Below, piece after piece: positions 25,177-33,035 of a DNA stretch of 64,000 nucleotides (position 1 is the first letter of the stretch; every line of letters begins with the position of its first letter). Location: assembly GCF_001279585.1 (NCBI RefSeq), contig NZ_LGEC01000003.1, positions 62,001-126,000 of the forward strand, written 5' to 3'. The stretch comes from Nocardiopsis sp. NRRL B-16309. Its GTDB lineage: Bacteria; Actinomycetota; Actinomycetes; Streptosporangiales; Streptosporangiaceae. The position numbers and the translations under genes were made by a program. A model generated the notes under the pieces. That model worked only from the letters and a program-made list of their open reading frames with translations, searched no databases and was not told where the DNA came from.

Positions 25177-26568
25177 ATGGTGCCCGACGACAGCGAGCGG
25201 TCGGCGCCGGAGGGGTCCGCCGAGCCGGGCCCGCTCCACCGCGACGCGGCCGCCGGGGAGCCGCTGGTGACGGGAGCGACCGGTGCGGTCCCGGGGCTGG
25301 GCGACGACGCGCACCTGACGGGCGTGGCCGAGCAGGTACAGGAGCTGGTCCGCACCCAGGTCCGCATGCGATCGCTGCTGGGGGCGGTGCTGGCCCTGGG
25401 TCAGGACCTGGAGCTGAGGGCGGTCCTGCGCCGGGTGGTGGCCGCGGCGATGGAACTCCTGGACGCACGGTACGGAGCGCTCGGCATCCTGGACGACCGC
25501 GGTGACGGGCTCGCGGAGTTCATCCCGCTCGGCCTGGACGAGGAGGAGCTGCGGGCCCTCGGCGGAACGGACCACCCGAGCGGCGAGGGGCTGCTCGGCC
25601 TGATGATCCACCAGAGCGAGCCGCTGCGGGTCGCCGACATCGGCGCGCACCCCGAGTCGGTGGGCTTCCCGCCGGGCCACCCGCCCATGCGCACCCTGCT
25701 CGGGGCGGCCGTCAGGGTCCGCGGGCGCGCGTACGGCAACATCTACGTGTCCACCCGCCGGGACGGGCAGCCCTTCGACCACCGGGACGGGGAGGTCCTC
25801 ACCGCGCTGGCCGGTGCGGCGGGGATCGCCATCGAGAACGCGCGCCTGTTCGAGGAGGTGCGCACCAGCGCGGAGCGGTTCCAGCGCCTGCTCCTGCCGC
25901 GGGTGCCCGATCTGTCGCCCTTCGAGGTCGCCTCGGTCTACCGTCCGGCCGCCGCCGGACTGGGCGGGGACTGGTACGACGCCCTCCGGCTGCGCGACGG
26001 CGCCTGTGTCGCGGTCATCGGCGACGTGATCGGCCACGACCTCGTCGCCGCGGCCTCGATGGCGCGGATCCGGAGCAAGCTGCGGGCCCTGGTCTACGAC
26101 CGGCACACCTCGCCCGGCGCGGCGCTCTCCAGCCTCGACCGCATCCTGATGGCGACCGAGGAGGACGCGGTGACCACGATCAGCCTGGCGCGGATCGAGC
26201 CGACCGGGCAGGGGTGGGACCTGCGTTGGAGCACGGCGGGCCACCTGCCCCCGCTGGTGCTGTCCCCGGGCGGCGGAGCGCGCTACCTGGAGGCCGAGCC
26301 CGGCCTTCCGCTCGGTGTCGACCCCGACGTCGAGCGGCCGGACCACGTGTACCCGATGCGGCCCTCGTCCACGGTCCTGATGTTCACCGACGGCCTGGTC
26401 GAGCACCCGGACCACCCGCTGGACCGGGGTCTGGACCGCGTGGCGGAGATCGCCGCCGCCTACGCCGACCGCTCTGTGCAGGATCTGTGCCGTGCCGTGA
26501 CCGAGGGAGCGCCCGGTGACGGACACGACGACCTGGCGGTGCTCGCCGTGCGCGTACCCCGCGGGTGA
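25177..26568 (+). CDS. GAF domain PP2C/SpoIIE family serine phosphatase
   Basis: This 463-residue protein has a GAF domain at about residues 65-225 (VVAAAMELLDARYGALGILDD, then NIYVSTRRDGQPFDHRD). A SpoIIE-type phosphatase domain follows, with GLGGDWYDALRL carrying metal-binding aspartates, AVIGDVIGHDLVAAASM, TAGHLPPL and GHDDLAVLAVR. Such proteins dephosphorylate anti-anti-sigma factors in partner-switching stress pathways. ATG 25177 was chosen for its strong GGGGGAAGGGG site; GTG 25126 and ATG 25156 are alternatives. No anti-sigma partner gene is adjacent. Confidence 0.88.
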   Translation: MVPDDSERSAPEGSAEPGPLHRDAAAGEPLVTGATGAVPGLGDDAHLTGVAEQVQELVRTQVRMRSLLGAVLALGQDLELRAVLRRVVAAAMELLDARYGALGILDDRGDGLAEFIPLGLDEEELRALGGTDHPSGEGLLGLMIHQSEPLRVADIGAHPESVGFPPGHPPMRTLLGAAVRVRGRAYGNIYVSTRRDGQPFDHRDGEVLTALAGAAGIAIENARLFEEVRTSAERFQRLLLPRVPDLSPFEVASVYRPAAAGLGGDWYDALRLRDGACVAVIGDVIGHDLVAAASMARIRSKLRALVYDRHTSPGAALSSLDRILMATEEDAVTTISLARIEPTGQGWDLRWSTAGHLPPLVLSPGGGARYLEAEPGLPLGVDPDVERPDHVYPMRPSSTVLMFTDGLVEHPDHPLDRGLDRVAEIAAAYADRSVQDLCRAVTEGAPGDGHDDLAVLAVRVPRG

Positions 26569-26862
26569 CCCGGGGCCGGGACGCAGGAGTACTCCGCCGC
26601 AGGGGACGCGGAGACCGCTTGCGCGCACCCGGGCCCGCCCGTCCGCGCGTGGACGGCGCGCAGCCGCCCGTGAGGAGGGCACGGAAGGAGAATACAGGCG
26701 CGGAAACGCGCCGGTAGAGTCTCACATTCCTCCTTCCCCCGCCGAGGAAAAGCAGCCTGATCGACAGCGCGCCCGAAAGGAAATCGAGGAGCGCGCGTCA
26801 GTCATGCGCGGATACTCCGGAGAGCCGACGCCGAAATCCCCAGGAGAAACGAGGAAACCCGC

Positions 26863-27927
26863 ATGCACGTCAAAGCGCGCCGGCGAAGAACGGCGCCACC
26901 GAGATTCGTGTTGGTCAACACCGTTCTGGCGGCGGCGGTGTGGCTGCTGTGGGCACTCGTGTGGGGGCCCCGCTTCATCGACGCCCTGGACGCCAACTGG
27001 CCTGTCGCGCTCACCATGGTGTTCGGCTCCCTCATCGGAGGAGGCACCAGTGAGGGCGGCGGCGCCGTCTCCTTCCCCGTCATGACCAAGGTGCTGGACG
27101 TGCCCGCCGACGAGGCGCGCGTGTTCACCTTCGCGATCCAGTCGGTCGGCATGACGGCCGCGTCGATCTCCATCCTGGCCTGCCGCGTTCCCATCGAGAA
27201 GCGCGTGGTCGTCCACGGCTCGGCGGCCGGTGTCGTGGGCGTCGTCATCAGCGCGGTGTTCCTCGCTCCCCTCGTACCGCTCCCCTTGGTCCGTGTCCTG
27301 TTCACCATGCTCCTGGTCTCGCTCGCGATCGCACTCCTCCTACAGTTGTTCCAGCGCGAATACCGGAGGAACCGCGCCATTCCCATGTGGAGTCACCGTG
27401 AACGCGCTCTGGTCATCGGTACGGGCCTCGCGGGGGGCCTTCTGAGCGGCGTCGCCGGTGTCGGTGAGAACTGCGTGATGTTCCTTCTCCTGGTCCTGCT
27501 GTTCCGGGTATCGGAGAAAGTGAGTACGCCGACGACGGTCATCATGATGACCGTCGTCTCGATCGCCGCCTTCCTCACGCACGTGTTCATCGTCGGCGAC
27601 TTCACCGGAGCCGTGGTCGACTACTGGATCGCGGCCTCGCCCGTGGTGGTGGTCGGCGCCCCGCTCGGTGCCTGGATCTGCACCAGGCTCACTCCTCTGA
27701 CCATCAGGGCCATCCTCTTCGTCCTGATCGGGAGCGAACTGGTGAGCACACTCCTGTTCGTCGAATTCACCGCCGCCACGGCGGCGGCCAGCCTGATCTC
27801 GCTCGCCGCCTTCACCGTCGTGTGCCTCCTGCTGGTCCGGAGCACCCGGTACGGGGCCGCCGTGAGCGCGTCGCGGACGAGCGGGGCCGGTCCGCGCGAG
27901 CCGGTCCGCACCCCGGGTCCCGTGTAG
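26863..27927 (+). CDS. TauE/SafE-family permease (sulfite exporter-like)
   Basis: This is a 354-residue membrane protein with about nine hydrophobic segments. Two TauE/SafE-type repeats are visible around GSLIGGGTSEGGGAVSFPVMTKVL and GLAGGLLSGVAGVGENCVMFLLLVLLF. Members export sulfite, sulfoacetate or other small anions. The codon usage and the roughly 250-bp AT-richer leader (26690-26920) differ slightly from neighbours. GAGGAAACC precedes ATG 26863. The substrate cannot be set from sequence. Confidence 0.8.
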   Translation: MHVKARRRRTAPPRFVLVNTVLAAAVWLLWALVWGPRFIDALDANWPVALTMVFGSLIGGGTSEGGGAVSFPVMTKVLDVPADEARVFTFAIQSVGMTAASISILACRVPIEKRVVVHGSAAGVVGVVISAVFLAPLVPLPLVRVLFTMLLVSLAIALLLQLFQREYRRNRAIPMWSHRERALVIGTGLAGGLLSGVAGVGENCVMFLLLVLLFRVSEKVSTPTTVIMMTVVSIAAFLTHVFIVGDFTGAVVDYWIAASPVVVVGAPLGAWICTRLTPLTIRAILFVLIGSELVSTLLFVEFTAATAAASLISLAAFTVVCLLLVRSTRYGAAVSASRTSGAGPREPVRTPGPV

Positions 27928-28078
27928 GCGCCGCACGGCGCCGACCCGGCGACAGGACCGATGTCGCGGCTCGTCTCCGATCCGGTGACGGACGCCGTAC
28001 GCGCCCCGGGGCGGATTCCGCGAAAAACCGCGGTTACCCCCCTGGGGCCGGGCGGTTCCAGCGGGTAGCCTGCGGGAC

Positions 28079-28092
28079 TGGGAGCGCTCCCA
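28079..28092. promoter_or_regulatory. CebR operator (cellulose/cellobiose regulon)
   Basis: TGGGAGCGCTCCCA is an exact copy of the 14-bp palindrome bound by the LacI-family repressor CebR in Streptomyces and Thermobifida; the symmetry extends to 16 bp with flanking C and G. It lies just after a TAGCCT -10-like box (28066-28071) and 60 bp before the cellulase start. Repression should be relieved by cellobiose. No cebR gene is in this window. Confidence 0.9.
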
Positions 28093-28151
28093 GAAGCAAT
28101 GAGCACGGGGGTGGCGGGGGGACCGCACGTACACCGACCGAAGGAAGGCCC

Positions 28152-29477
28152 ATGTCCCGCACACGCACAGCCATCGGAGCCGTGCTCGGCTCAGCGACGG
28201 CCCTGGCGGCCGCGGCGGCGCTGCTCGGCACACCGTCCGCGGCAGCCGCCGAACCGGAGTTCTACGTCAATCCCGACACCTCGGCGGCCGTCTGGGTCCG
28301 TGAGAACCCGGACGACCCCCGCGCCGAGGTGATCGCCGACCGCATCGCCTCGGTCGCCCAGGCGACCTGGTTCACCGAGCACAACCCCGACGAGGTCCGC
28401 GCCGACGTCGACGCGGTGGTCAGCGCCGCCGACGCCCAGGGGCAGACCCCGATCCTGGTCGTCTACAACATCCCCGGACGCGACTGCGGCAACCACAGCG
28501 GCGGCGGCGCGCCCAGCCACGACGCCTACCGGGACTGGGTGGACGAGGTCGCCGCCGGCCTGGAGGGCCGCCCCGCGACCATCGTCCTGGAGCCCGACGC
28601 ACTGCCCCTGGTGAGCGCGTGCAGCGACCCCTCCCAGCTCCTGGCATCGATGGCCCACGCGGGCCAGGCCCTGATGCAGGGCTCCTCCGACGCCCGGGTC
28701 TACTTCGACATCGGCCACTCGGCCTGGCTGGAGCCCCAGGAGGCCGCCGACCTGCTCAACGGCGCGGACATCGCGCACAGCGCGCACGGGATCGCCACCA
28801 ACACCTCCAACTACAACTGGACCGACGACGAGGTCGCCTTCGCCGAGTCCGTCATCGCCGCCACCGGCGTGTCCGGGCTGGGCGCCGTGATCGACACCAG
28901 CCGCAACGGCAACGGGCCCGCGTCCGACGGGGAGTGGTGCGACCCGCCCGGGCGCATGATCGGCCTGCCCAGCACGACGGGCACCGGCAACGCGCTGATC
29001 GACGCCTTCATCTGGACCAAACTGCCGGGCGAGGCCGACGGCTGCATCGCCCCCGCCGGCCAGTTCGTCCCCCAGGCCGCCTACGACATGGCCGTGAACG
29101 CGCCCCTGCCCCCGGTGGACCCCACGGATCCGGGTGAGGAGCCCTCCGACCCCGGGGAGGACCCGAGCGACCCGCCCGGTGACGGCGACTGCTCCGCGCA
29201 GTACACGGTGGTCTCCGACTGGGAGGGCGGCTTCCAGGCGGCGGTGACGGTCACCGCCGACGCACCGGTCGACGGCTGGACCGTGACGTGGACCTACACC
29301 GACGGTCGGCGCCTGGACCAGGGCTGGAACGCCGACATCGTCTCCGACGGGGCTCAGGTCACCGCTAGCGACCTGGGCTGGAACGGCGCGCTGGGCGCCG
29401 GTGACAGCGCGGAGTTCGGCTTCACGGGCACCGGCTCCGGGAGCGGGGCCCCGGACCTGGAGTGCGCCGCGGACTGA
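28152..29477 (+). CDS. Secreted GH6 endoglucanase with CBM2
   Basis: This is a 441-residue secreted cellulase. A signal peptide ends near residue 33 (GTPSAAAA). The GH6 catalytic domain covers about 36-315, with PGRDCGNHSGGGAP, the putative acid D149 in VLEPDALPL, and IDTSRNGNGPA and WTKLPGEADGC near its end. It resembles Thermobifida fusca Cel6A. An acidic linker (317-345, repeated DPGE and DPSD) leads to a complete CBM2 with conserved tryptophans in SDWEGG, GWTVTW and GWNG. GAAGGAAGG precedes ATG 28152. The CebR operator predicts induction by cellobiose. Confidence 0.93.
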   Translation: MSRTRTAIGAVLGSATALAAAAALLGTPSAAAAEPEFYVNPDTSAAVWVRENPDDPRAEVIADRIASVAQATWFTEHNPDEVRADVDAVVSAADAQGQTPILVVYNIPGRDCGNHSGGGAPSHDAYRDWVDEVAAGLEGRPATIVLEPDALPLVSACSDPSQLLASMAHAGQALMQGSSDARVYFDIGHSAWLEPQEAADLLNGADIAHSAHGIATNTSNYNWTDDEVAFAESVIAATGVSGLGAVIDTSRNGNGPASDGEWCDPPGRMIGLPSTTGTGNALIDAFIWTKLPGEADGCIAPAGQFVPQAAYDMAVNAPLPPVDPTDPGEEPSDPGEDPSDPPGDGDCSAQYTVVSDWEGGFQAAVTVTADAPVDGWTVTWTYTDGRRLDQGWNADIVSDGAQVTASDLGWNGALGAGDSAEFGFTGTGSGSGAPDLECAAD

Positions 29478-29714
29478 GCGGGTCCGCGGTGACGGTGGGG
29501 CGGGCCCGGAGCCCGTCCCACCCGCACCCCTCGCGGGGAGCCCGTCACGGGCAGGCGGCGGGGACGCGGCTATGCCGACGCCGCCACCGGGGAGAGCGCG
29601 CAGCGGCGACCGCGTCTGCGCGGGCCGGGCAGGGCGTGCCGGTGAGCGGCCGGGCCCGGCACGGGCCACCGCCGCCGCGGAGCGGTCCGGAGCGCGCGTT
29701 CCCGTACTGTGACA

Positions 29715-29745
29715 GCGTCCGCCCGCACCCCGTGCGGGCGGACGC
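29715..29745. promoter_or_regulatory. Perfect 14-bp stem hairpin before the SIP gene
   Basis: GCGTCCGCCCGCAC (29715-29728) and its exact reverse complement (29732-29745) are separated by three bases. The hairpin lies 30 bp before the siderophore-interacting protein start. It may be an attenuator, an operator, or the delayed terminator of the cellulase gene; no T-tract follows. Confidence 0.55.
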
Positions 29746-29775
29746 CGAGCGTCCACGCGAGGAAGGAAACATCCC

Positions 29776-30612
29776 ATGGCCGAACGTCCTGGGCGCAGGA
29801 ACCCGCGGGCCACGCACGCGCGCGTGGAGCGGGTCGAGCGGCTCACCCCGCACATGCTCCGCCTCGTGCTGGGCGGCCCCGGGCTCGCCGACTTCTCCGC
29901 CGGAGAGTTCACCGACCACTACATCAAGCTGCTCTTCCCCCCGGAGGGCGTCACCTACCCCAGCCCGTTCGACCTCGGTCGTATCCGCGAGGAGCTGCCG
30001 CGCGAGCAGTGGCCCCTCATGCGCACCTACACCGTGCGCTGGTGGGACGCCGACCGGCGCGAACTGGCCGTGGACGTCGTGATCCACGGTGACGAGGGCG
30101 TCGCCGGCCCCTGGGCGGCCCGCGCCCGGCCCGGTGACGAGGTCCACTTCGCGGGTCCCGGCGGCGGCTACGCGCCCGCCCCCGAGGCCGACTGGCACCT
30201 GCTCGTCGGCGACGAGAGCGCGCTGCCGGCCATCGCCGCCGCCCTGGAGCGGCTGCCCGTCGGCGCGCGGGCCCGGGTCCTGATCGAGGTCGCCGGTCCT
30301 GAGGAGGAGCAGAAGCTGGACACGGACGCGGACGCGACTGTGACATGGCTGCACCGGGGCGCCAGCCGGGTCGGCGAGCGCCTGCTCGCCGCGGTCCGGG
30401 ACCTGGAACTCCCTCCCGGCGACGTGCAGGCGTTCGTGCACGGCGAGGCCGGATTCGTCAAGGAACTGCGCCGGTGGCTGCGCGGGGACCTCGGGGTGCC
30501 CCGGGAGCGGCTGTCGGTCTCGGGCTACTGGCGGTTGGGCCTGAACGAGGACGGCTGGCAGTCCGCCAAGCGCGACTGGAACCGTCAGGTCGAGGAGGAA
30601 CAGGAGACGTGA
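29776..30612 (+). CDS. Siderophore-interacting protein (FAD ferric reductase family)
   Basis: This 278-residue flavoprotein should release iron from ferric siderophores by NAD(P)H-dependent reduction in the cytoplasm. The FAD-binding barrel includes the SIP signature WPLMRTYTVRWWD and GPWAARARPGDEV, followed by GPGGGYAP. The C-terminal nucleotide-binding part has HLLVGDESALPAIAAALERLP, a VHGEAGFVKELRRWL stretch and the family-typical end SGYWRLGLNEDGW. GAGGAAGGAAAC precedes ATG 29776. No siderophore cluster is adjacent and no clear iron-repressor box is seen. Confidence 0.92.
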   Translation: MAERPGRRNPRATHARVERVERLTPHMLRLVLGGPGLADFSAGEFTDHYIKLLFPPEGVTYPSPFDLGRIREELPREQWPLMRTYTVRWWDADRRELAVDVVIHGDEGVAGPWAARARPGDEVHFAGPGGGYAPAPEADWHLLVGDESALPAIAAALERLPVGARARVLIEVAGPEEEQKLDTDADATVTWLHRGASRVGERLLAAVRDLELPPGDVQAFVHGEAGFVKELRRWLRGDLGVPRERLSVSGYWRLGLNEDGWQSAKRDWNRQVEEEQET

Positions 30613-30817
30613 TCCCGCGGCCGTCCGGGCCCGAACCCGGACGACCCGGCCTCCGCCCGCTCGTGGACCAGGGCCTTTAACCGGACGAAACGCCCTCTTC
30701 GCCATCATGGCCGAATACCACTCCATCCCCCCGCTCATCGGGAGTGCGAGCCGCGCCCCGAGTCGTACTGGCCTGCACCCGGCCGGTACCGGTGCGCGGC
30801 GAGGAAGTGGAGGTTAC

Positions 30818-31645
30818 ATGCGTGCAGAGCTCAGTCGGATCGACGCCGAGGACGTCCTGGAGCTTCGGCTCGACTCCGACCACGGGGACACGGGGGCCGG
30901 TCTGGCCCTGCGCAGGCACGGGGACGAGGAAGCGGCGATCCGCGTCACCGACCTGGAAAGAGAGGGGGCGCGCGTGCGCGCGCGACTGGCCGGGCTGCCC
31001 CTCGCGGACGGCGTCTGGGACGTGCTGTGGGTCGACGGGCGGGGACGCTCGGTCCCGCTGTCCACACGCGACACCGGCCTCAGCCTCGCCGACCGGATCA
31101 CCTACCTCCGGGGCCGGCGCGAGCGCGAACTGCGCACGCTCCGGGACCGGGACGGGCGACTGCGCGTGCGCGCGGCCGCCGCCACCCCCTACGCCGAGGT
31201 GGTCTGGGTCGAGGTCGACGCCGCGGAGGGAACCGTCACGGTCTCGGGCGTCCTGGCCTACGCCCCCGAGCGGCGCGGCGCCGCCACCGCCGAGGTCGTC
31301 GCCCGGCAGAGGCACCTGGACGGCCGGCTGACCGCCCCGGCCGAACTCGACGGGGCACGGTTCCACTGCGTGATCCCGCTGGCGCCGGTCGCCGACGCGC
31401 ACGTGCGCGAACGCCGGCACAACGAGTGGGACCTCTGGCTCCGGACGCCCGACGGCCGCCGGGAGCTGCGGCTGGCCATGCACGCCGACGACATCGTCGG
31501 CAAGAAGCACAAGATCGTCTACCCCGGAGCGGTGGTGGACGCCCGGGGAGCCGGGGACGCCGCCGGGGTGCGGGTCCGCCCCTACTACACGGTCAAGGAC
31601 GAGCTCTCCCTCCTCGCCGTCGAGCACACCGGCGGTGGCCGTTGA
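30818..31645 (+). CDS. Uncharacterised beta-rich protein coupled to a glycosyltransferase
   Basis: This is a 275-residue soluble protein I cannot place in a named family. It is rich in alternating hydrophobic strands, with two similar halves: a first domain ending PLADGVWDVLWVDGRGRSVPL and a second one with NEWDLWLRTPDGRRELRL. That points to tandem beta-sandwich modules like those attached to actinobacterial cell-wall polymer transferases. GTGGAGG precedes ATG 30818. Its stop codon overlaps the TTG start of the GT4 glycosyltransferase (TTGA), so the two proteins probably work together on a surface glycopolymer; that role is inference. Confidence 0.65.
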   Translation: MRAELSRIDAEDVLELRLDSDHGDTGAGLALRRHGDEEAAIRVTDLEREGARVRARLAGLPLADGVWDVLWVDGRGRSVPLSTRDTGLSLADRITYLRGRRERELRTLRDRDGRLRVRAAAATPYAEVVWVEVDAAEGTVTVSGVLAYAPERRGAATAEVVARQRHLDGRLTAPAELDGARFHCVIPLAPVADAHVRERRHNEWDLWLRTPDGRRELRLAMHADDIVGKKHKIVYPGAVVDARGAGDAAGVRVRPYYTVKDELSLLAVEHTGGGR

Positions 31646-32838
31646 AGATCGCCTTCCTCATCGCCAACGGCTACGGGATGGGCGGGACCGTCCGTACCGT
31701 CTACAACCTGGCCGAGGGACTGTCGGAACGCCACGAGGTGGAGATCGTCAGCCTGGTGCGCCACCGGGAGGAGCCGTTCTTCGCCGTCCCGGACGGCGTG
31801 GGGCTGCGCGGCCTGACGCGGACCGGCGCCGGCCGGGGGAATCCGCCGACCCGCCTGGGGCGCGTCTCCGACCGGGTGTCCCGGCGCCGCACGGCCGCGC
31901 TCCTGGGCGGGCGCGAGGCGCGGCGGGAGAACTTCTACACCCCCGCGGCGATGGCCGCGCTGCGCCGCTACCTCAAGGGGACGGACGCCGACGTCGTTGT
32001 CGGCACCCGTCCCGGCATCAACCTCCTCCTGGCCCGGTGGGCGCCCCGGCGGGTGCTGGCCATCGGCCAGGAGCACGTCAACCTGGCGGACCACTCCGAC
32101 GAGCTGCGAGGGCTCATCGCGCGCGGCTACCCGAGGCTCGACGGCATGACCGTCCTGACCGAGGCGGACCGCGACGCCTACCGGGTCCTCCTGGACGCCG
32201 ACCCCGACTGGCTGACCGCGATGCCCAACCCGCTGCCCGACCGCGACTACCCCAGGTCCACGCAGGACAACCCGATCATCGTCGGTGCGGGCCGGATGGC
32301 GCCCGTCAAGCAGTACCCCAAGCTCGTGCAGGCGTTCTCCGTCGTCGCGGGCAAGCACCCGGAGTGGCGGCTGCGCATCTACGGGGGAGGCACCAAGGAC
32401 TCGGCGCTGCGCCGGAGGATCGTCGACCTGGGGCTGAGCAACCAGGTCACCCTCATGGGGCGCGTCGAGGACCTCACCGGGGAACTGGCCAAGGCCTCGA
32501 TCCTGGCCGTCAGCTCCCGCGTGGAGGGCTTCGGCATGACCATCATCGAGGGCTTCTCGGTGGGCGTGCCCGCGGTGAGCTTCGACTGCCCGCACGGCCC
32601 CCGCGAGATCATCGAGGACGGCCGCGACGGGCTGCTCGTCCCCGACCAGGACGTGGACGCGCTCGCCGCCGCGATGCTGCGCCTGGTCGAGGACCGCGAC
32701 GAGCGGGTGCGCATGGGGCGGGAGGCGGTGCGGTCGGCGGGCCGCTACGCCATCGGCCCCATCGTGGAGCGGTGGGAGCGCCTCATCGAGGAGCGCTCGG
32801 CCGGTCGCCGCCCGCGGCGCCGCCCGGCATGGTGGTAG
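31642..32838 (+). CDS. GT4 family glycosyltransferase
   Basis: This 398-residue retaining glycosyltransferase has a GT-B fold. The N terminus MKIAFLIANGYGMGGTVRTVYNLAEGL is typical, with the donor-side signature SSRVEGFGMTIIEGFSVGVPAVSFDCPHGPREIIEDGRDGLLV near residue 295. The overall pattern resembles enzymes that glycosylate wall teichoic acid or poly(glycerol phosphate). The TTG start overlaps the previous stop by four bases, which decides the start and indicates coupling. The acceptor is unknown. Confidence 0.87.
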   Translation: MKIAFLIANGYGMGGTVRTVYNLAEGLSERHEVEIVSLVRHREEPFFAVPDGVGLRGLTRTGAGRGNPPTRLGRVSDRVSRRRTAALLGGREARRENFYTPAAMAALRRYLKGTDADVVVGTRPGINLLLARWAPRRVLAIGQEHVNLADHSDELRGLIARGYPRLDGMTVLTEADRDAYRVLLDADPDWLTAMPNPLPDRDYPRSTQDNPIIVGAGRMAPVKQYPKLVQAFSVVAGKHPEWRLRIYGGGTKDSALRRRIVDLGLSNQVTLMGRVEDLTGELAKASILAVSSRVEGFGMTIIEGFSVGVPAVSFDCPHGPREIIEDGRDGLLVPDQDVDALAAAMLRLVEDRDERVRMGREAVRSAGRYAIGPIVERWERLIEERSAGRRPRRRPAWW

Positions 32839-33035
32839 CGCGCGCCAGGAAGACCCCGCGGCGCGGGGCGCCCGTGCCGGAACCTCCGGGAGGGGGAGCC
32901 CGGGAGCCCCGGTGCGGTCGTGCGCTGCCGTGACCTGCTCTTGAGCACGGAACCGGAGACCCGGTCCCGGCGTCGTATCACGCTGGAGCCACCGGAGTCC
33001 CGTGGCCGTGCCCCCAGGAGAAGAGGTACCCGCCC

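Noticed and set aside
28191..29912. 573-codon minus-strand open frame over the cellulase
   Set aside because: The plus strand encodes an unmistakable GH6-CBM2 enzyme with signal peptide; the opposite frame has no recognisable domain or start signal.
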